64,000 nt of DNA. It comes from Amaurobius ferox. Lineage: Eukaryota > Arthropoda > Arachnida > Araneae > Amaurobiidae. Every line of letters starts with the position of its first letter. The first letter of the stretch is position 1. The position numbers and the translations under genes are program-made. The notes under the pieces were generated by a model that made no database searches, was not told the origin of the DNA, and saw nothing but the letters and a program-made list of their open reading frames with translations. The stretch spans positions 98,554,568 to 98,618,567 of the forward strand of contig OX578152.1 in NCBI GenBank assembly GCA_951213105.1, in the 5' to 3' direction. Shown in pieces: positions 1-10,859 of the stretch.

Positions 1-757
1 CCCTAGCTTTTTTGTCATTCACCTGTCTTTAAATTTTAACACCTCATTCTGTATATAGATGACAACATTATTTTTTACTAAAGTCCATATTCACCATTTC
101 AAGAGTTCGACTATGTTCTAGCTATCATTCTGTGCAGGGAAATATTATAAAACTGAACAATTTTGGGTAAGTATTTTTATTCCTTGTCATTCACCTGTCT
201 TTAATTATTCTCAGAATAAAAAAGTAAATATTTTTTTAACATATATGTGTGCCTAGTTACTGTAGTAAACTGGATATCAAGTTAGGCTTAAATGCAAATA
301 AAACTCATATATTCAGAAAGTAAGATCACATGATTTGTCATTCCCTATAAGCATTAACCTGTCTTCTTGGTAGACAAAGGAATGACATTAGAACAGGTGA
401 ATTACATTTAAAATAGATTTTCTTTTTAGAAGAAATAAGTTGGCTCTAAATATAAGATTGCAATTAAAGCAAAACAATATTTTTATTTTTCTAATGATAT
501 GTATACATACTAACAAAGCAGTTGCCTATATATAGTGTCATTTCCCTGTTATATCATTTACTCGTCTTGAAAACAGAAATTTGCATTTTCTATTTAATTT
601 CCCCAAAATGATCGCTGCTACTGTTTGTTTTTAGTTTAAACCACCCATGTTAAAATAACACAGAAAACAGGTTAAAAAATAGAAAAGAAATATGTTATAA
701 CAAGAAAGATGAAAAAGACAGTTTAAAGAAAATGACCCAAATGGTTTCTGACATATT
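1..757. other. AT-rich non-coding DNA with a recurring short motif
   Basis: No ORF worth reporting. The 20-mer TGTCATTCACCTGTCTTTAA occurs identically at about 13-32 and 185-204. Decayed versions (TGTCATT, then ACCTGTCTT or CTCGTCTT after a gap) lie near 335-372 and 537-575, and an inverted version near 371-402. This looks like an old dispersed or tandem repeat; nothing suggests a function. Confidence 0.4.
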
Positions 758-1110
758 TCACAGAAATAGTTCTTCACTAGTATATGTAAGTAAATGTTGA
801 TCTAAATACTTTTTCCAATTAAAGGATTTCTGATATATTTTGCATACAGCTGTTATCTCTCTAGTATGTGTAAACAAATGTTGTTCTAAACTTGTTTTCC
901 AGTAAATGACTTCTGATGCATTTTGCATGCACATAGTTTCTAACCCATATGCACTAAAAAATGTTCTAAACCTATTTTCTGAATAAATGCTTTGACATAT
1001 TACACAATCAAATGATATCACACTAGTATGTGCAAGTAAAAGATATCAAAATTTATCTTTGTAACAAAACATTTTGAACACATTTCACATAGAAATTGTT
1101 ATTCTAAAGT
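758..1110 (-). pseudogene. Decayed C2H2 zinc-finger units 3' of copy D
   Basis: The minus strand still shows eroded finger remnants: CVICQSIYSENRF at the start of an 87-codon frame, a QHLFTH end, CKIYQKSFNWKKYLDQH with the second cysteine replaced by Tyr, and HLLTYTSE where HLLTHTGE is expected. Further remnants run to about 1110. The units are in the same orientation as the array at 1357-2022 and were probably part of it before the reading frame ended at 1357. Key Zn ligands are lost, so this is called a relic rather than a separate gene. Confidence 0.7.
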
Positions 1111-1356
1111 TTGAATATAATAAGTCTTTAAAACTGTAAAGGTGAGGTTGGGAGAAGGATAACTGGAGTCAGAAACATCAGTTTTGATTGTGTACAAGTG
1201 CACCAAGTAATCATGCTATGTCTCTGTCAATTTAAATTATATTTTTGAACAAATGGTATAACATATACTTCATATACAAATAGTTTTTTATCAATTATGT
1301 GTTTAAGCAAATACTGATTAAAGTGTATTACTACAGCAAATTATTATTGGCACATT

Positions 1357-2022
1357 TTACATAAAGTGTTTCTTATTCATATGCGTAGCACAATGCCTTT
1401 TTAAACTTAATTTCCGAGTAAATGATTTCTGACATATTTTACATACAAATGGTTTCTCACCAGTATGTGTGAGCAAATGATTATCTAAACTGGTTTTCCA
1501 AGTAAATGATTTCTGGCATATTTCACATACAAATGGTTTCTTACCAGTATGTGTAAGAAAATGTTGATCACAATTTGCTCTCTGAGTAAAGGATTTTTTA
1601 CATATTTCACATACAAAGGGTTTTTCACCAGTATGTGTAAGACAATGTCGCTTTAAACTTATTTTCCAAGTAAATGATTTTTGACATATTTCACATAGAA
1701 ATGGCTTTTCACCAGTATGTGTAAGCAAATGTTGATCTAAACTTGTTTTCCAAGTAAATGATTTCTGACATATTTTGCATACAAATGATTTTTCACCAGT
1801 ATGTGTAAGCAAATGTCGTTCGCAATTTGTTTTTTGAGAAAATGATTTTCGACATATTTCACATAGAAATGGTTTCTCACCAGTATGTGTAAGCAAATGT
1901 CGGGTGAGATCGCCTTTCTCAGCAAATGATTTTTGACACATTTCACATACAAAGAGTTTCTCACTAGTATGTGTAAGAAAATGTTGATTTAACATATTTA
2001 CTGAAAAAATGATTTCTGACAT
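1357..2022 (-). CDS. C2H2 zinc-finger array protein, copy D (7 fingers, possibly a fragment)
   Basis: The 221-residue frame has seven complete C-X2-C-X12-H-X3-H fingers at residues 26-46, 54-74, 82-102, 110-130, 138-158, 166-186 and 194-214, joined by TGEKPF-type linkers. A headless finger (NQHFLTH) precedes them. Such tandem arrays bind DNA in the nucleus; no KRAB, SCAN, BTB or ZAD domain is visible. The start is doubtful: MSEIIF arises where the DNA for an ICQKSF motif is read in a shifted frame, so an upstream frameshift has probably cut off earlier fingers, and remnants continue to about 2250. Fingers 2 and 5 carry Cys instead of Leu at helix position 4, as in copies A, B and C. The ORF ends at MNKKHFM, with decayed fingers beyond. 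It lies head-to-head with copy A. It could be a living shortened gene or a pseudogene; the intact array is certain, the activity is not. Confidence 0.75.
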   Translation of the reverse strand: MSEIIFSVNMLNQHFLTHTSEKLFVCEMCQKSFAEKGDLTRHLLTHTGEKPFLCEICRKSFSQKTNCERHLLTHTGEKSFVCKICQKSFTWKTSLDQHLLTHTGEKPFLCEICQKSFTWKISLKRHCLTHTGEKPFVCEICKKSFTQRANCDQHFLTHTGKKPFVCEICQKSFTWKTSLDNHLLTHTGEKPFVCKICQKSFTRKLSLKRHCATHMNKKHFM

Positions 2023-2250
2023 ATTTGAGATACAAATGGTTTCTAATCAGTATGTGTGAGCAAATGTTGATCAAAGTTTATTTTTAAAAAAATTGGTTTC
2101 AGGCATATTTGGCAAACAAGGGGGTTTCACTAAACGGTCTCCTGCATAAATTGCAAATACATAGTTTCTCAATAATACATAAAACTTTATGTAAATTAAT
2201 ACATTCATTTGCACAAATCTTTTCTGACATATTTCACATGTAAGGTGTAT
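2023..2250 (-). pseudogene. Decayed finger units 5' of copy D
   Basis: Minus-strand DNA here still resembles finger repeats: a gaccatttgtatctcaaata-like block, TGTTTGCC, and CATATTTCACATG at 2227-2240. The frame is broken by indels. It is read as the lost 5' fingers of the 1357-2022 array. Confidence 0.5.
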
Positions 2251-3170
2251 TGCTGCTCATGCCCTGGGGCAAGTCGAGTGGTCTGGGTTTTCCACACATG
2301 TAAGGTGAACGAAGAAATCATGAGTAAATGGGGTTTTTTTATCTGCATAAGACTGTAATGTACTTCTGATCTTTATTCTTATTTACTCTTATTGAATATT
2401 TTTTAGATATATACATAAGGGTTTATTTTAAACTGTGACACCAAAATAAGGCATGTAATTGTAAAATAATTACAATGAATAATATATGTTTATTAAATAC
2501 AGTAAATCCTGCAGAATTTCGCTGATAAAAAGTCGATCTTTCTTTTCTTGCTCAAGTAGAAGATTTGTAATTTAATTCATAAACTGTGCACATATATGCC
2601 TTACGATAGAATCCTATGGAAGTAAATTACCATGCATCAATTAATGTTCAGGACAGTAGGGTGAGCAATGATTTAACACTTGTTGCAAAATCATTTTTAA
2701 AAGCGGATACATAGAAATACAGAATATATTAATTGCCACTAAATTATAGATGAAATGTCCAAATGCACTTCATAAAACGACAGGATTAATATAGAAAACA
2801 GTGATAAGGTTCGTTACGTCATGACTTTTAGAACACTAACATCAAGGATGCAACAAAAAATCGTTAAAAAAAGGTTTACAAAGAATTGAAATGACGCACT
2901 ATGCAGAAAACTTTTTCATAAGAGAACTTTATATCACATTATTGCTATCCCTGAATGACAAAATGAAAATATTTTTGAAAATTAAATATATTTATATATT
3001 AATATATGCGCTAACGAGTTTTATGTAACTCTTTGATTCATTTTATTAATCAAAATAATCGTGCACTTAGAACGGCTCATGAGTTAATCGATCCAGGATA
3101 TTTCCGGAACCCAAACGATGCCGAAGAGAGAGAGGATATGATTCGTTAAATGCAGTTGACATAACATACG
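2251..3170. other. Intergenic AT-rich DNA between divergent zinc-finger genes
   Basis: No coding signal. The stretch holds a short copy (about 2262-2290) of a sequence that also occurs inside zinc-finger copy C (GTCGAGTGGTCTG core). A perfect 13-bp inverted pair, GAACGGCTCATGA at 3070-3082 and its complement at 3238-3250, spans the left end of duplication copy A. Confidence 0.4.
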
Positions 3171-3305
3171 CTCGATTTCCTGATTAGACGTACTGCCGTC
3201 TCTCTCCAGACAACTTCATCTATTTGGAGAGAATCATTCATGAGCCGTTCAATGCAATCTTTTGCGTTAGTACTCATTCCCATGAATTTAAAGTTTGTCA
3301 ACTAA

Positions 3306-4170
3306 TTGTTGTTTGGCTCATGGCAAACATTGGCTCATTGGTATGAGGCAAGCCTGGCCCATGAATTTAAAGTTTGGCAACTAATACCATATCCTCAGGA
3401 TACTCCAGCCACAGTCCGAAGTCTAAAGCATAATGTGCTAGGCACTTCTTCAATCAAGAAACCATCTTTCAACATCTGCATTTGTGGTATAGGAACGGCA
3501 TTAGTGTAAAAGTTTCTTGTCAACAAATTTCTTCCTGTCAGGTGTATTATTTCAATTCCTTTTCCTGAACTTTCGCTATATCCTTAAAGTTGGTGCTCTA
3601 AAAGTCACTTTGTTTACGAAGTTCACTCAAGGACAGGGATAGAGAAGTACCCATGTGAGGATGAAATCCCACCTTTAAATTTCTACTGAATTTTAAAAAG
3701 ACTTAGAAAAAGGAGTTTCATAATATGAGGGAATTTACATAGATTGGGTCATTTGCGAAGCTTGCTACTGCTCTCTTGCTATTCCTATCTTTTTCTGAAA
3801 TGCGTTTCGAAAATTTACTCACTCTTTAGTGATAAGTAATAGATTCAGGAGTTTTTGTAAATCCATCTATATAAATGGTTGTGATTTGAAACACGGGTTA
3901 AAGTTACAGTCATTGCACGCTCTACTAGCTTTTAATTTGATTGATACATTGTGATCACCGCCATAGGATTATCTTGTCAGGAACAGGTGTGCATATAAGT
4001 TATCAGTTAAATTCCACATCTTATGCTTAAGCAAGAAGGACAGCTTGAATTTTATTAAGAGAATTCTCCTGAATATACTGGGTTCATTAAAAATGTTTCA
4101 CATTGTAGTTATTTTTCTTGACAGTATCAAAAGTTGTTGATTCGCTATTACAGAACTATTTTTTGTCAGT
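3306..4170 (+). promoter_or_regulatory. Conserved upstream region of zinc-finger gene A, no gene seen
   Basis: A 67-codon ORF at 3306-3509 is not conserved as a frame in copies B or C, so it is not called a gene. The DNA itself is retained in B (from about 29,590) and C (from about 44,630), including the block around GTGTAAAAGTTTCTTGT. It may contain the promoter or a 5' exon of the zinc-finger gene; no TATA box with matching initiator could be assigned. Confidence 0.3.
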
Positions 4171-4237
4171 AGCATGTATACATAAGACAAGTGAATAAGA
4201 AAAGTGTTCAAAAATACATTACTTATGTATACATGCT
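4171..4237. promoter_or_regulatory. Perfect 16-bp inverted repeat upstream of copy A
   Basis: AGCATGTATACATAAG at 4171-4186 is followed after 35 nt by its exact complement at 4222-4237, about 430 bp upstream of the zinc-finger start. The same structure lies upstream of copies B (one mismatch) and C (three). It could be a binding site pair or a tiny fold-back repeat. Confidence 0.4.
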
Positions 4238-4667
4238 GAAAAATGTAAAAAATAAGCTTCATATGTATTCTGTCAATCATAAATTTAATTAAATATTGTC
4301 TATTATATATAATCCAGAGATACAATTTGTAGCTTAAATTATGATTCTGTAGTTTAGTAACCACTGTCTACTAAACTTGCTTAAGAGTTTGATAGCCAGG
4401 CTTGCCTCATTACTAGTCACTTTTACAACCACAAGAAAATGAATAATTAATAAAATTTTATGAAATTTTGATTAATTTGTAAATATTATGTTTCATAAAC
4501 ACTAATACATTTTATCACCACTGAAGTTACTTGCATAATATAGTTTACTTATGCAAGTTATCAACACAGTGCCTACTGGAAATCAAAATTTTACTTGACA
4601 CAATCAAAAGTTATTAAATCAGTGGCTACTGCATAATTTAAGCTTTAGAACAACTTATGCATGAAAT

Positions 4668-5555
4668 ATGTCAGAAAAAAATTGTGCAAAACATTCATAT
4701 AAAGGTTTAAACACTATTGAAAGCCCATTCATTTGCAATTTATGTCAGAAAACATTTTTTCTGCATAAATACTTTACGCAGCATCTTCTTCAACATTCTA
4801 AAAAGAAACAATTTATATGTGAAATATGTCAGGAATCATTTAGTAAAAAAAGAAATTTAAATCGACATTTGCATTTACATATTGCTAAGAAACCGATTGT
4901 ATGTGAAATATGCCAGAAATCATTTGCTCAGAGAAAAAGTTTATCTGCACATTTGCTTACACATAGAGCGAAATCATTTGTATGTGAAATATGTCATAAA
5001 TCCTTTAGTCGAAAAATAAATTTCGAACAGCATTTGCGTGCACATACTGGTGAGAAATCTTTTGTGTGTGAAATATGTCAGAAATCATTTTCTCAGAAAG
5101 TAAGTTGTGATCAACATTTGCTTATACACACTGGTGAGAAGCCATTTATATGTGAAATATGTCAGAAATCATTTGCTTGGAAAAGAAATTTGGCTGCACA
5201 CTTACTTACTCATGGGGAGAAATCATTTATATGTGAAATATGTCAAAGATCATTTGCTGCAAAAAGATATTTACATCGACATTTGCTTACACATACTGGT
5301 GAGAAACCCTTTGTATGTGAAACATGTCAGAAATCATTTGCTCACAGAAATGGTTTATCTACACATTTGCTTACACATACTGGTGAGAAGCCCTTTGTAT
5401 GTGAAATATGTCAAAAATCATTTTCTCAAAAAATAAATTGTAATCAACATTTGCTTACGCATACTGGGGAAAAACCATTTAAATGTGAAATATGTCAAAA
5501 ATCATTTGCTTCAAAAGGAAATTTAAATCAACATTTGCTTACACATAATCGGTGA
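4668..5555 (+). CDS. C2H2 zinc-finger array protein, copy A (10 fingers)
   Basis: An uninterrupted 295-residue ORF of ten C2H2 fingers at residues 23-43, 51-71, 79-99, 106-126, 134-154, 162-182, 189-209, 217-237, 245-265 and 273-293. It is probably a nuclear sequence-specific DNA-binding protein; no effector domain is visible, so activation versus repression cannot be told. Fingers 5 and 9 have Cys at helix position 4. The linker between fingers 6 and 7 is the short GEKSF, also found in B and C. The linker between 3 and 4 (RAKSF) is shortened in A alone. Finger 8 (core AHRNGLST) is absent from B and C and looks like a gain in A. The start ATG has A at -3 and gives MSEKNC, matching MSERNC in B. 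A poly(A) signal lies 255 bp past the stop. An upstream intron cannot be excluded. Confidence 0.88.
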   Translation: MSEKNCAKHSYKGLNTIESPFICNLCQKTFFLHKYFTQHLLQHSKKKQFICEICQESFSKKRNLNRHLHLHIAKKPIVCEICQKSFAQRKSLSAHLLTHRAKSFVCEICHKSFSRKINFEQHLRAHTGEKSFVCEICQKSFSQKVSCDQHLLIHTGEKPFICEICQKSFAWKRNLAAHLLTHGEKSFICEICQRSFAAKRYLHRHLLTHTGEKPFVCETCQKSFAHRNGLSTHLLTHTGEKPFVCEICQKSFSQKINCNQHLLTHTGEKPFKCEICQKSFASKGNLNQHLLTHNR

Positions 5556-5809
5556 AAACCATTTAACGTAAAACATGTAAGATAGCATTTACTCAAACAT
5601 GACATATAAACAAATGTTTGGTTGTACTTGCTAGTGAAAAGTCATTTTTATGAGAAATACGTCAGAAATAATTTTCATATGGAGTGAAACTGTTACTATT
5701 CGACTAACTGCTGGTAGTTTTCTCAGCGGCAAAAGGCAAACCTGTTAGAGAAATTGATATTGTAAAATATTGCTAATTATCAAGCTGGGTATGCATTAGA
5801 CAGACTTGA

Positions 5810-5815
5810 AATAAA
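5810..5815 (+). terminator. Candidate poly(A) signal, zinc-finger copy A
   Basis: AATAAA occurs 255 bp after the stop codon, within a block (CAGACTTGAAATAAA) kept in copy B and nearly so in copy C. A second AATAAA follows about 20 bp later. Conservation of the hexamer in all three paralogues supports use as the 3' end signal. Confidence 0.5.
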
Positions 5816-7359
5816 ACACTGATAATCCAATAAAAACACAGATATACATGTGTTTTGACAATTTTCCATGAAACAAGTATCTGCACAAAAGTGAAACTTT
5901 GTTTCACAGACCTTGAAATCCCTTCAATTATTCAGAACAAAATAATAGAGAAAATTGTCTTCATGCCCCAAGTGACAAGGAACAACAATAAACTAGAAGG
6001 ACATACAAAAAAACTAGAAGGACAGGTTTGCTTCTGAGAAACTATAATTACAGCAGCTGGGGAACACAGTGAATCATGAACATTTTCCCAGTTTAAAATG
6101 TTTAGTTAACATTATGCAGTAATGCCTCATGACATCCTCTTCTACAGTCCTTATGAAAAAGCCAATTGCATGCACTGGCTCTTTTGTATTGCTGTATTTG
6201 GATCTTTCATAATATACTAGAATTGTCATTCTTAAACTGAAACATTTTGGGGGGTCACAGAAAATTTCTGTAAATACATATTTTGCTAGTTGTTCTTTTT
6301 GTAAATTTTGAATTGTAGTTTATTGGGATATGTATATATATATTGTTTTATTTTGTCCAAAAGTACCAAATGGGTGTCTGAATAGTTTCTTAATTCTTAT
6401 TATAAAAGATGTATTTTATATTAAACACTAAAAAATGTACCTGGCGTTGCCTGAGAGTTAAAGCAGGCTAGTTATATAAAATAACAAAATAAATAAATTT
6501 TATTTTTATAAATAACAGTGAACACAACAGGTGCAATATGCACATTCCCCCTCACCTCCATACATCATGGAACTGAAATCTGTCACTTACAGAGACTGTG
6601 TTCTACATAAATTTTATTCCTATAAATAATACTGAACACAACAGGCATGATTAGCTGCCCCCCCCCCCTGCCCCAGCCAGTCATAATACTGACTACTGAC
6701 ATCTGTCACTTGCGGAGATTCTATGTTCTACATTAACAGACACATTTTAAATCTTAATTTCTACAATTTCAGCACAAGTGAACCAATTTATTATATAGGC
6801 CACTGTAAACAACATATTTTTTATATTTCCAATAATACAGATAAGACCATACTCCAAATATCGAAACGCTCTTTCAGCAAAGCTAAAAAAAATAAAGATT
6901 CAAAACCTCTATCAAAAAATCTGAAACAGGATACTTCCAGCAGATTCTGATAATGGAGAAGGTTAGTTCATTGCTCACCCCTCAACCTTTAAAGTGGGTG
7001 TGATCCACAGAAAGGGAATGTCGAATCTCCATTTAATGTGTTAGAATTTCATAAAAATGCAACCACATAAATTACAAAAATTAAGATTACTTATAAAATA
7101 ATAAAAAAAATTTGTTAATATGCTGAGATATATGGGAAAATTTTAGCCAAATTATAGAATTGTGCTAATCTCAGTTTTTAGATGCAACAATATATATATC
7201 AGATCATGTAAAAAATGCAAATTTCAATGTATTTTTTAAAACAAATAAACATAAAAGAATTGGCCTATGGATTCAATTCAAACATTGCAGGAAAGGACAT
7301 TCTTCAATCTTTCCAATGGTGTCAAGATGGAAACTGTGATAATAATATTTTAGGTCACT
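5816..7359. other. Non-coding part of duplication copy A
   Basis: Short ORFs at 5855-6037 and 6723-6950 are not preserved as frames in copies B and C, so no gene is called. The DNA aligns with 31,893-33,290 and about 46,930-48,740. A poly-C run of 11 lies at 6658-6668, where B has a broken C tract and C has a nearby run of 16. Confidence 0.5.
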
Positions 7360-10110
7360 AAGAAATCAGTTTGTCTGAATATCACCCAAAATTATTGTAA
7401 ATCAGGCCAAAACAAAATATCTAAAAACTAATTCGAAATTTAAAAATATATAACACTGAGGTGCACCTATTTAGGTCCTGAAGTGCCTGTGTGCCAAATT
7501 TCAAGGTTATATAACGCTTGGATTTCTCTCTACAGTCTGCACAGACATCTTCTTTTATTATGTTAGATAAATCTGTTAGTAATCAATATCACGTGTATTT
7601 TATTTAGATTAAATATTATACAAATACTATATTTTGTTAATAATGTTATATTTATTAGTACTGTTTTCTAGAAAATTAATACCTTTTTTTCCCGAGGGGA
7701 CTGTTCATCAGTTACAACAACCTGGTACAGTGGGTCCCCTGTAATTTTTTTAAGTGAAAAGGGGGTCATGAGACCAAAAAGTTTAAAAACCACTGTACTA
7801 GTAGATGGATATGCAAAATATTCAAAATATATTTCACATTTCAGTGGTTCTAAATCGGTAACAAGCAAAAGTAGTTTTAAAGCATAAATTTCCATCATAT
7901 CCAAACAGCTTATTTGGATATTTTGTGATTTACTTCTAGGCATAACCATCTAATAGCAACTGTCACCCTGCCTGGCAACTTATTTAAACTATATTCACAA
8001 GTTTAAAGAAGATAGAATTATTGGTAAGGAATATTTGTTGTTCTAGTCAGGATTTACTGCCTGCAAATTATCATCTAAGATCAAGGACAGTATTATGCAC
8101 TATAGATTTGGATCTTGGATGATAGCAAGAGATTACTTAATTTTAATTAATTACAAATTGCTTGCAAATTGTTATCTTTCTTACAGTTACTTGATTTTAA
8201 TATTACCCTACAGTACTGCAAATTCAGAACAGTAAAAAAAATTAATCTAAATTTGGAATCTCCACAAGCAGTTCTCTGCAAAAGACTTTTAGGTTTTTTA
8301 GTAAAATTCAATATGTGAAGACCTTATCATAAGTTAAAGATGTTGGGTTTTGAAAATATGTTAATGAATATAAATATGTTTTAAAAGTAAATGAAATCTT
8401 AAGCTTTAGTTTATTTTGCTCTTTGTTGGCTTACATAATTTTAATCAGTGTTTTAAGATTTAATTTTGTGTAAATTTGACATATTAATCTTACATGATAA
8501 AATATTATGTCTGTCTGTAGTTTCTGTAGTATAAAATCTGAGATTTGGATAGCTACTATATTCAGTACAAAGTAGGCTGAAATCTTGACTATGACAGACC
8601 TCATCAAGTTTTGTGTTTTTCATTTAAATTAGTTTTAAAGTTTTAAACTTTTAAAGCCGTATTTCAACCAATAAAGGTGTATTTCAACCAGACAATATTC
8701 TGCTTGAATGTAGGTACTGGTTGCAGATGTTTATTCTGCTATTCTGCAATTAATGTCTCAAACCTTGAATGGCATTAAATTTTCAAATTTCATGGATTTC
8801 AAAGATTAATTTTCAATCTTTAGAATATAGAATTATTTAAATTTTCTAAGTGTGTTCTGAAATTTTGACTTAAATCGAATGTAAATCTTTTAAAATAGCA
8901 TATAATTTTCTTGTTTTTACTTTTGGCTTCAAAATTAATGTATGTATTGAAACAGATAAGAATTTGGCAAGTATGTTGTTTGCTGTTGGAGAACATAGCA
9001 GTTATCATCTGTGTGTTGCATTCAAATTAGTGAATTTCTTTGCACGACTGCACATGCATTTAAACTAAAAAGTCCTGTTTTGGAGAGACCACATAAAAAC
9101 TTGTTTAATGTGAGCATTCAATAAACAACTTGGGATTATATTACAACACCAGAATATATGATTATATTTTGTAAAAAAAAGCATATTTAGTATCAAATCT
9201 AGAGGTGGCAGTAGAAAGCACATGAGTAAAATTTCAATTCTTTTTATAACATACATATTTGGTTTAAAAAAAATTATGACCTTTGTTGTGGAAAAAGCAT
9301 GTATAAGTCAATTCAACTTTTAAGATGTTAAAAAAGGAAAACCTTAAACACCTATTAGATTTTGCAAAAATATCAGTGAGGTAATAAAATATAAATTATG
9401 AAAAATTATTTATTTAGCTTATATATAACAAACTCCATAAAATTTTAATTTGTATTCTGAAATCTAAAAATTAACATTTAAAAAAAATTCTAAAAGTTTA
9501 AAAGTTTTCATTCTTCGATATTTTAAAACCCTTATTTTTGACTTCAGTATTTTTTCCCGCCAGCTCTAGAAATATATCCTTGTCCCTAGATCAAAGGTTG
9601 ATGAGCAAACTGAACTTCTTGCTGACAGATTTTATTCCTAATTTATGATTACGAATACTCGTGGCTACCACAGCTTCATTTTTTTATATGAAAGCTTAAG
9701 AGTACGTGAAACTTCAATTCAGACTGATTCTTTAATTCTGATATCCCCAAAGAAGACAAGAATAACAGTTATATAGCTTGTATATGAAGAAAAACAGTGG
9801 CTTGGAATTGTGAAGGACATTTCTAATATTGATTGAATTTTTTATTCTTTTTCCATTATTTTCCATATTTTTTTCTCACCCCTCAGGACCAAGCACCAGT
9901 TCCAAGGTTAAATAAAAATGATTGTCAGTTGAATTCAAAAACATTTTAAGGATTTTATCTCCTTTGGATTTATCAACACCTACCGGACAAGTACATAACT
10001 TTTTCTCAAAAACTAAAATAAAGATTGTGACAAGCAAGTGCAGGCAGTAATTAACCTTTATGAGAGTTAAAATTACAAAAGTATACACTTTATAATTCTA
10101 TGCATTATTA

Positions 10111-10153
<43 letters not shown>

Positions 10154-10855
10154 AATTCTATGTATTCAAATAGATTCAATATCAACAGTAGCTACCGATT
10201 CTTCATAGATTTAAGACTCTGTATCTCTTCTGTTATTGCAAATGATTGCAATAACAGAATGAAATTTTGAGTTATCAACAGTATACATTGTCAAATTTTA
10301 TCTTTATAACTCCTCCCCATTTTCATTTCCAAATGATCAAAAAAGCTTGTTTTTGAAAATGTTCAATGTTATAAGCTCATGTATTAATGCATATATTAAA
10401 AAATGAATGAAAAGCAACTTGACTTGTTTAGTAAAACCTTAGAAACCATAAAATGACACAATAGAAAATTGCATTATTATTTTCCTTCACAGGAGAAAAA
10501 AACATTTAAACACAGGTAATTTTTGCAATATTTTAATTATTTATAAATAACTTTTTTTTTTGTAGTAAACCTGAATCTATAAAACTTACTTTGTCTGATT
10601 CTATAAGGTGTGCAGATATCTTTTTGCATATTTCAAACATTTTTCTTTATTGTAATAAAGATGTGTGTGTGTGCAGCCTGTAGCAGGAAATCTACACGTC
10701 GGACGACCATGAAATTTGGGTCACAGGTACTAAAGGACCCGAATAGGTGCACATCTGTGTTAATTTTTTTTAATTTCGAATGAGTGTTTTAATGTTTTAG
10801 CCCGAATTGCAACGATTTGGAGCGAAATTCACACATACGTGTTCGTTACCTGTCG
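7360..10855. repeat. Ancient large inverted-repeat-bounded segment (copy A)
   Basis: The arm at about 7360-7575 (core AACACTGAGGTGCACCTATT) is the diverged inverse of about 10,620-10,855 (core AATAGGTGCACATCTGTGTT), including the CTGCACAGAC / GTGTGTGCAG region. Arms are roughly 200 bp and perhaps 65-70 percent alike by eye, with about 3 kb between them. Copy B has both arms at about 33,290-33,480 and 38,190-38,420, so the structure is older than the A-B duplication. It could be a dead transposon with long inverted repeats or two opposed copies of one repeat. No transposase is visible between the arms. Confidence 0.5.
10111..10152. repeat. TA microsatellite with TATG extension
   Basis: A run of alternating TA is followed by TATG units. 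The matching place in copy B (about 37,681-37,712) has a shorter TA stretch followed by GT units. Confidence 0.85.
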
Positions 10856-10859
10856 AAAA

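Noticed and set aside
3070..3250. 181-bp MITE with 13-bp inverted ends
   Set aside because: The right part aligns with copy B while the left does not, so the pairing spans a duplication boundary and may be chance.
3306..3509. 67-codon ORF at the start of duplication copy A
   Set aside because: The frame is not kept in copies B or C although the DNA is, and it shows no domain.
7668..7949. 93-codon minus-strand ORF
   Set aside because: Copy B has indels across it (reads as a different plus-strand ORF at 33,556) and no motif is visible.
9876..10088. Minus-strand ORF also partly present in copy B at 37,376-37,606
   Set aside because: The two frames share some residues (CLVGVDKS/CPVGVDKSK, DKILK.FLNST) only because the DNA is homologous; lengths and ends differ and they contain no known motif, so conservation as protein is not shown.
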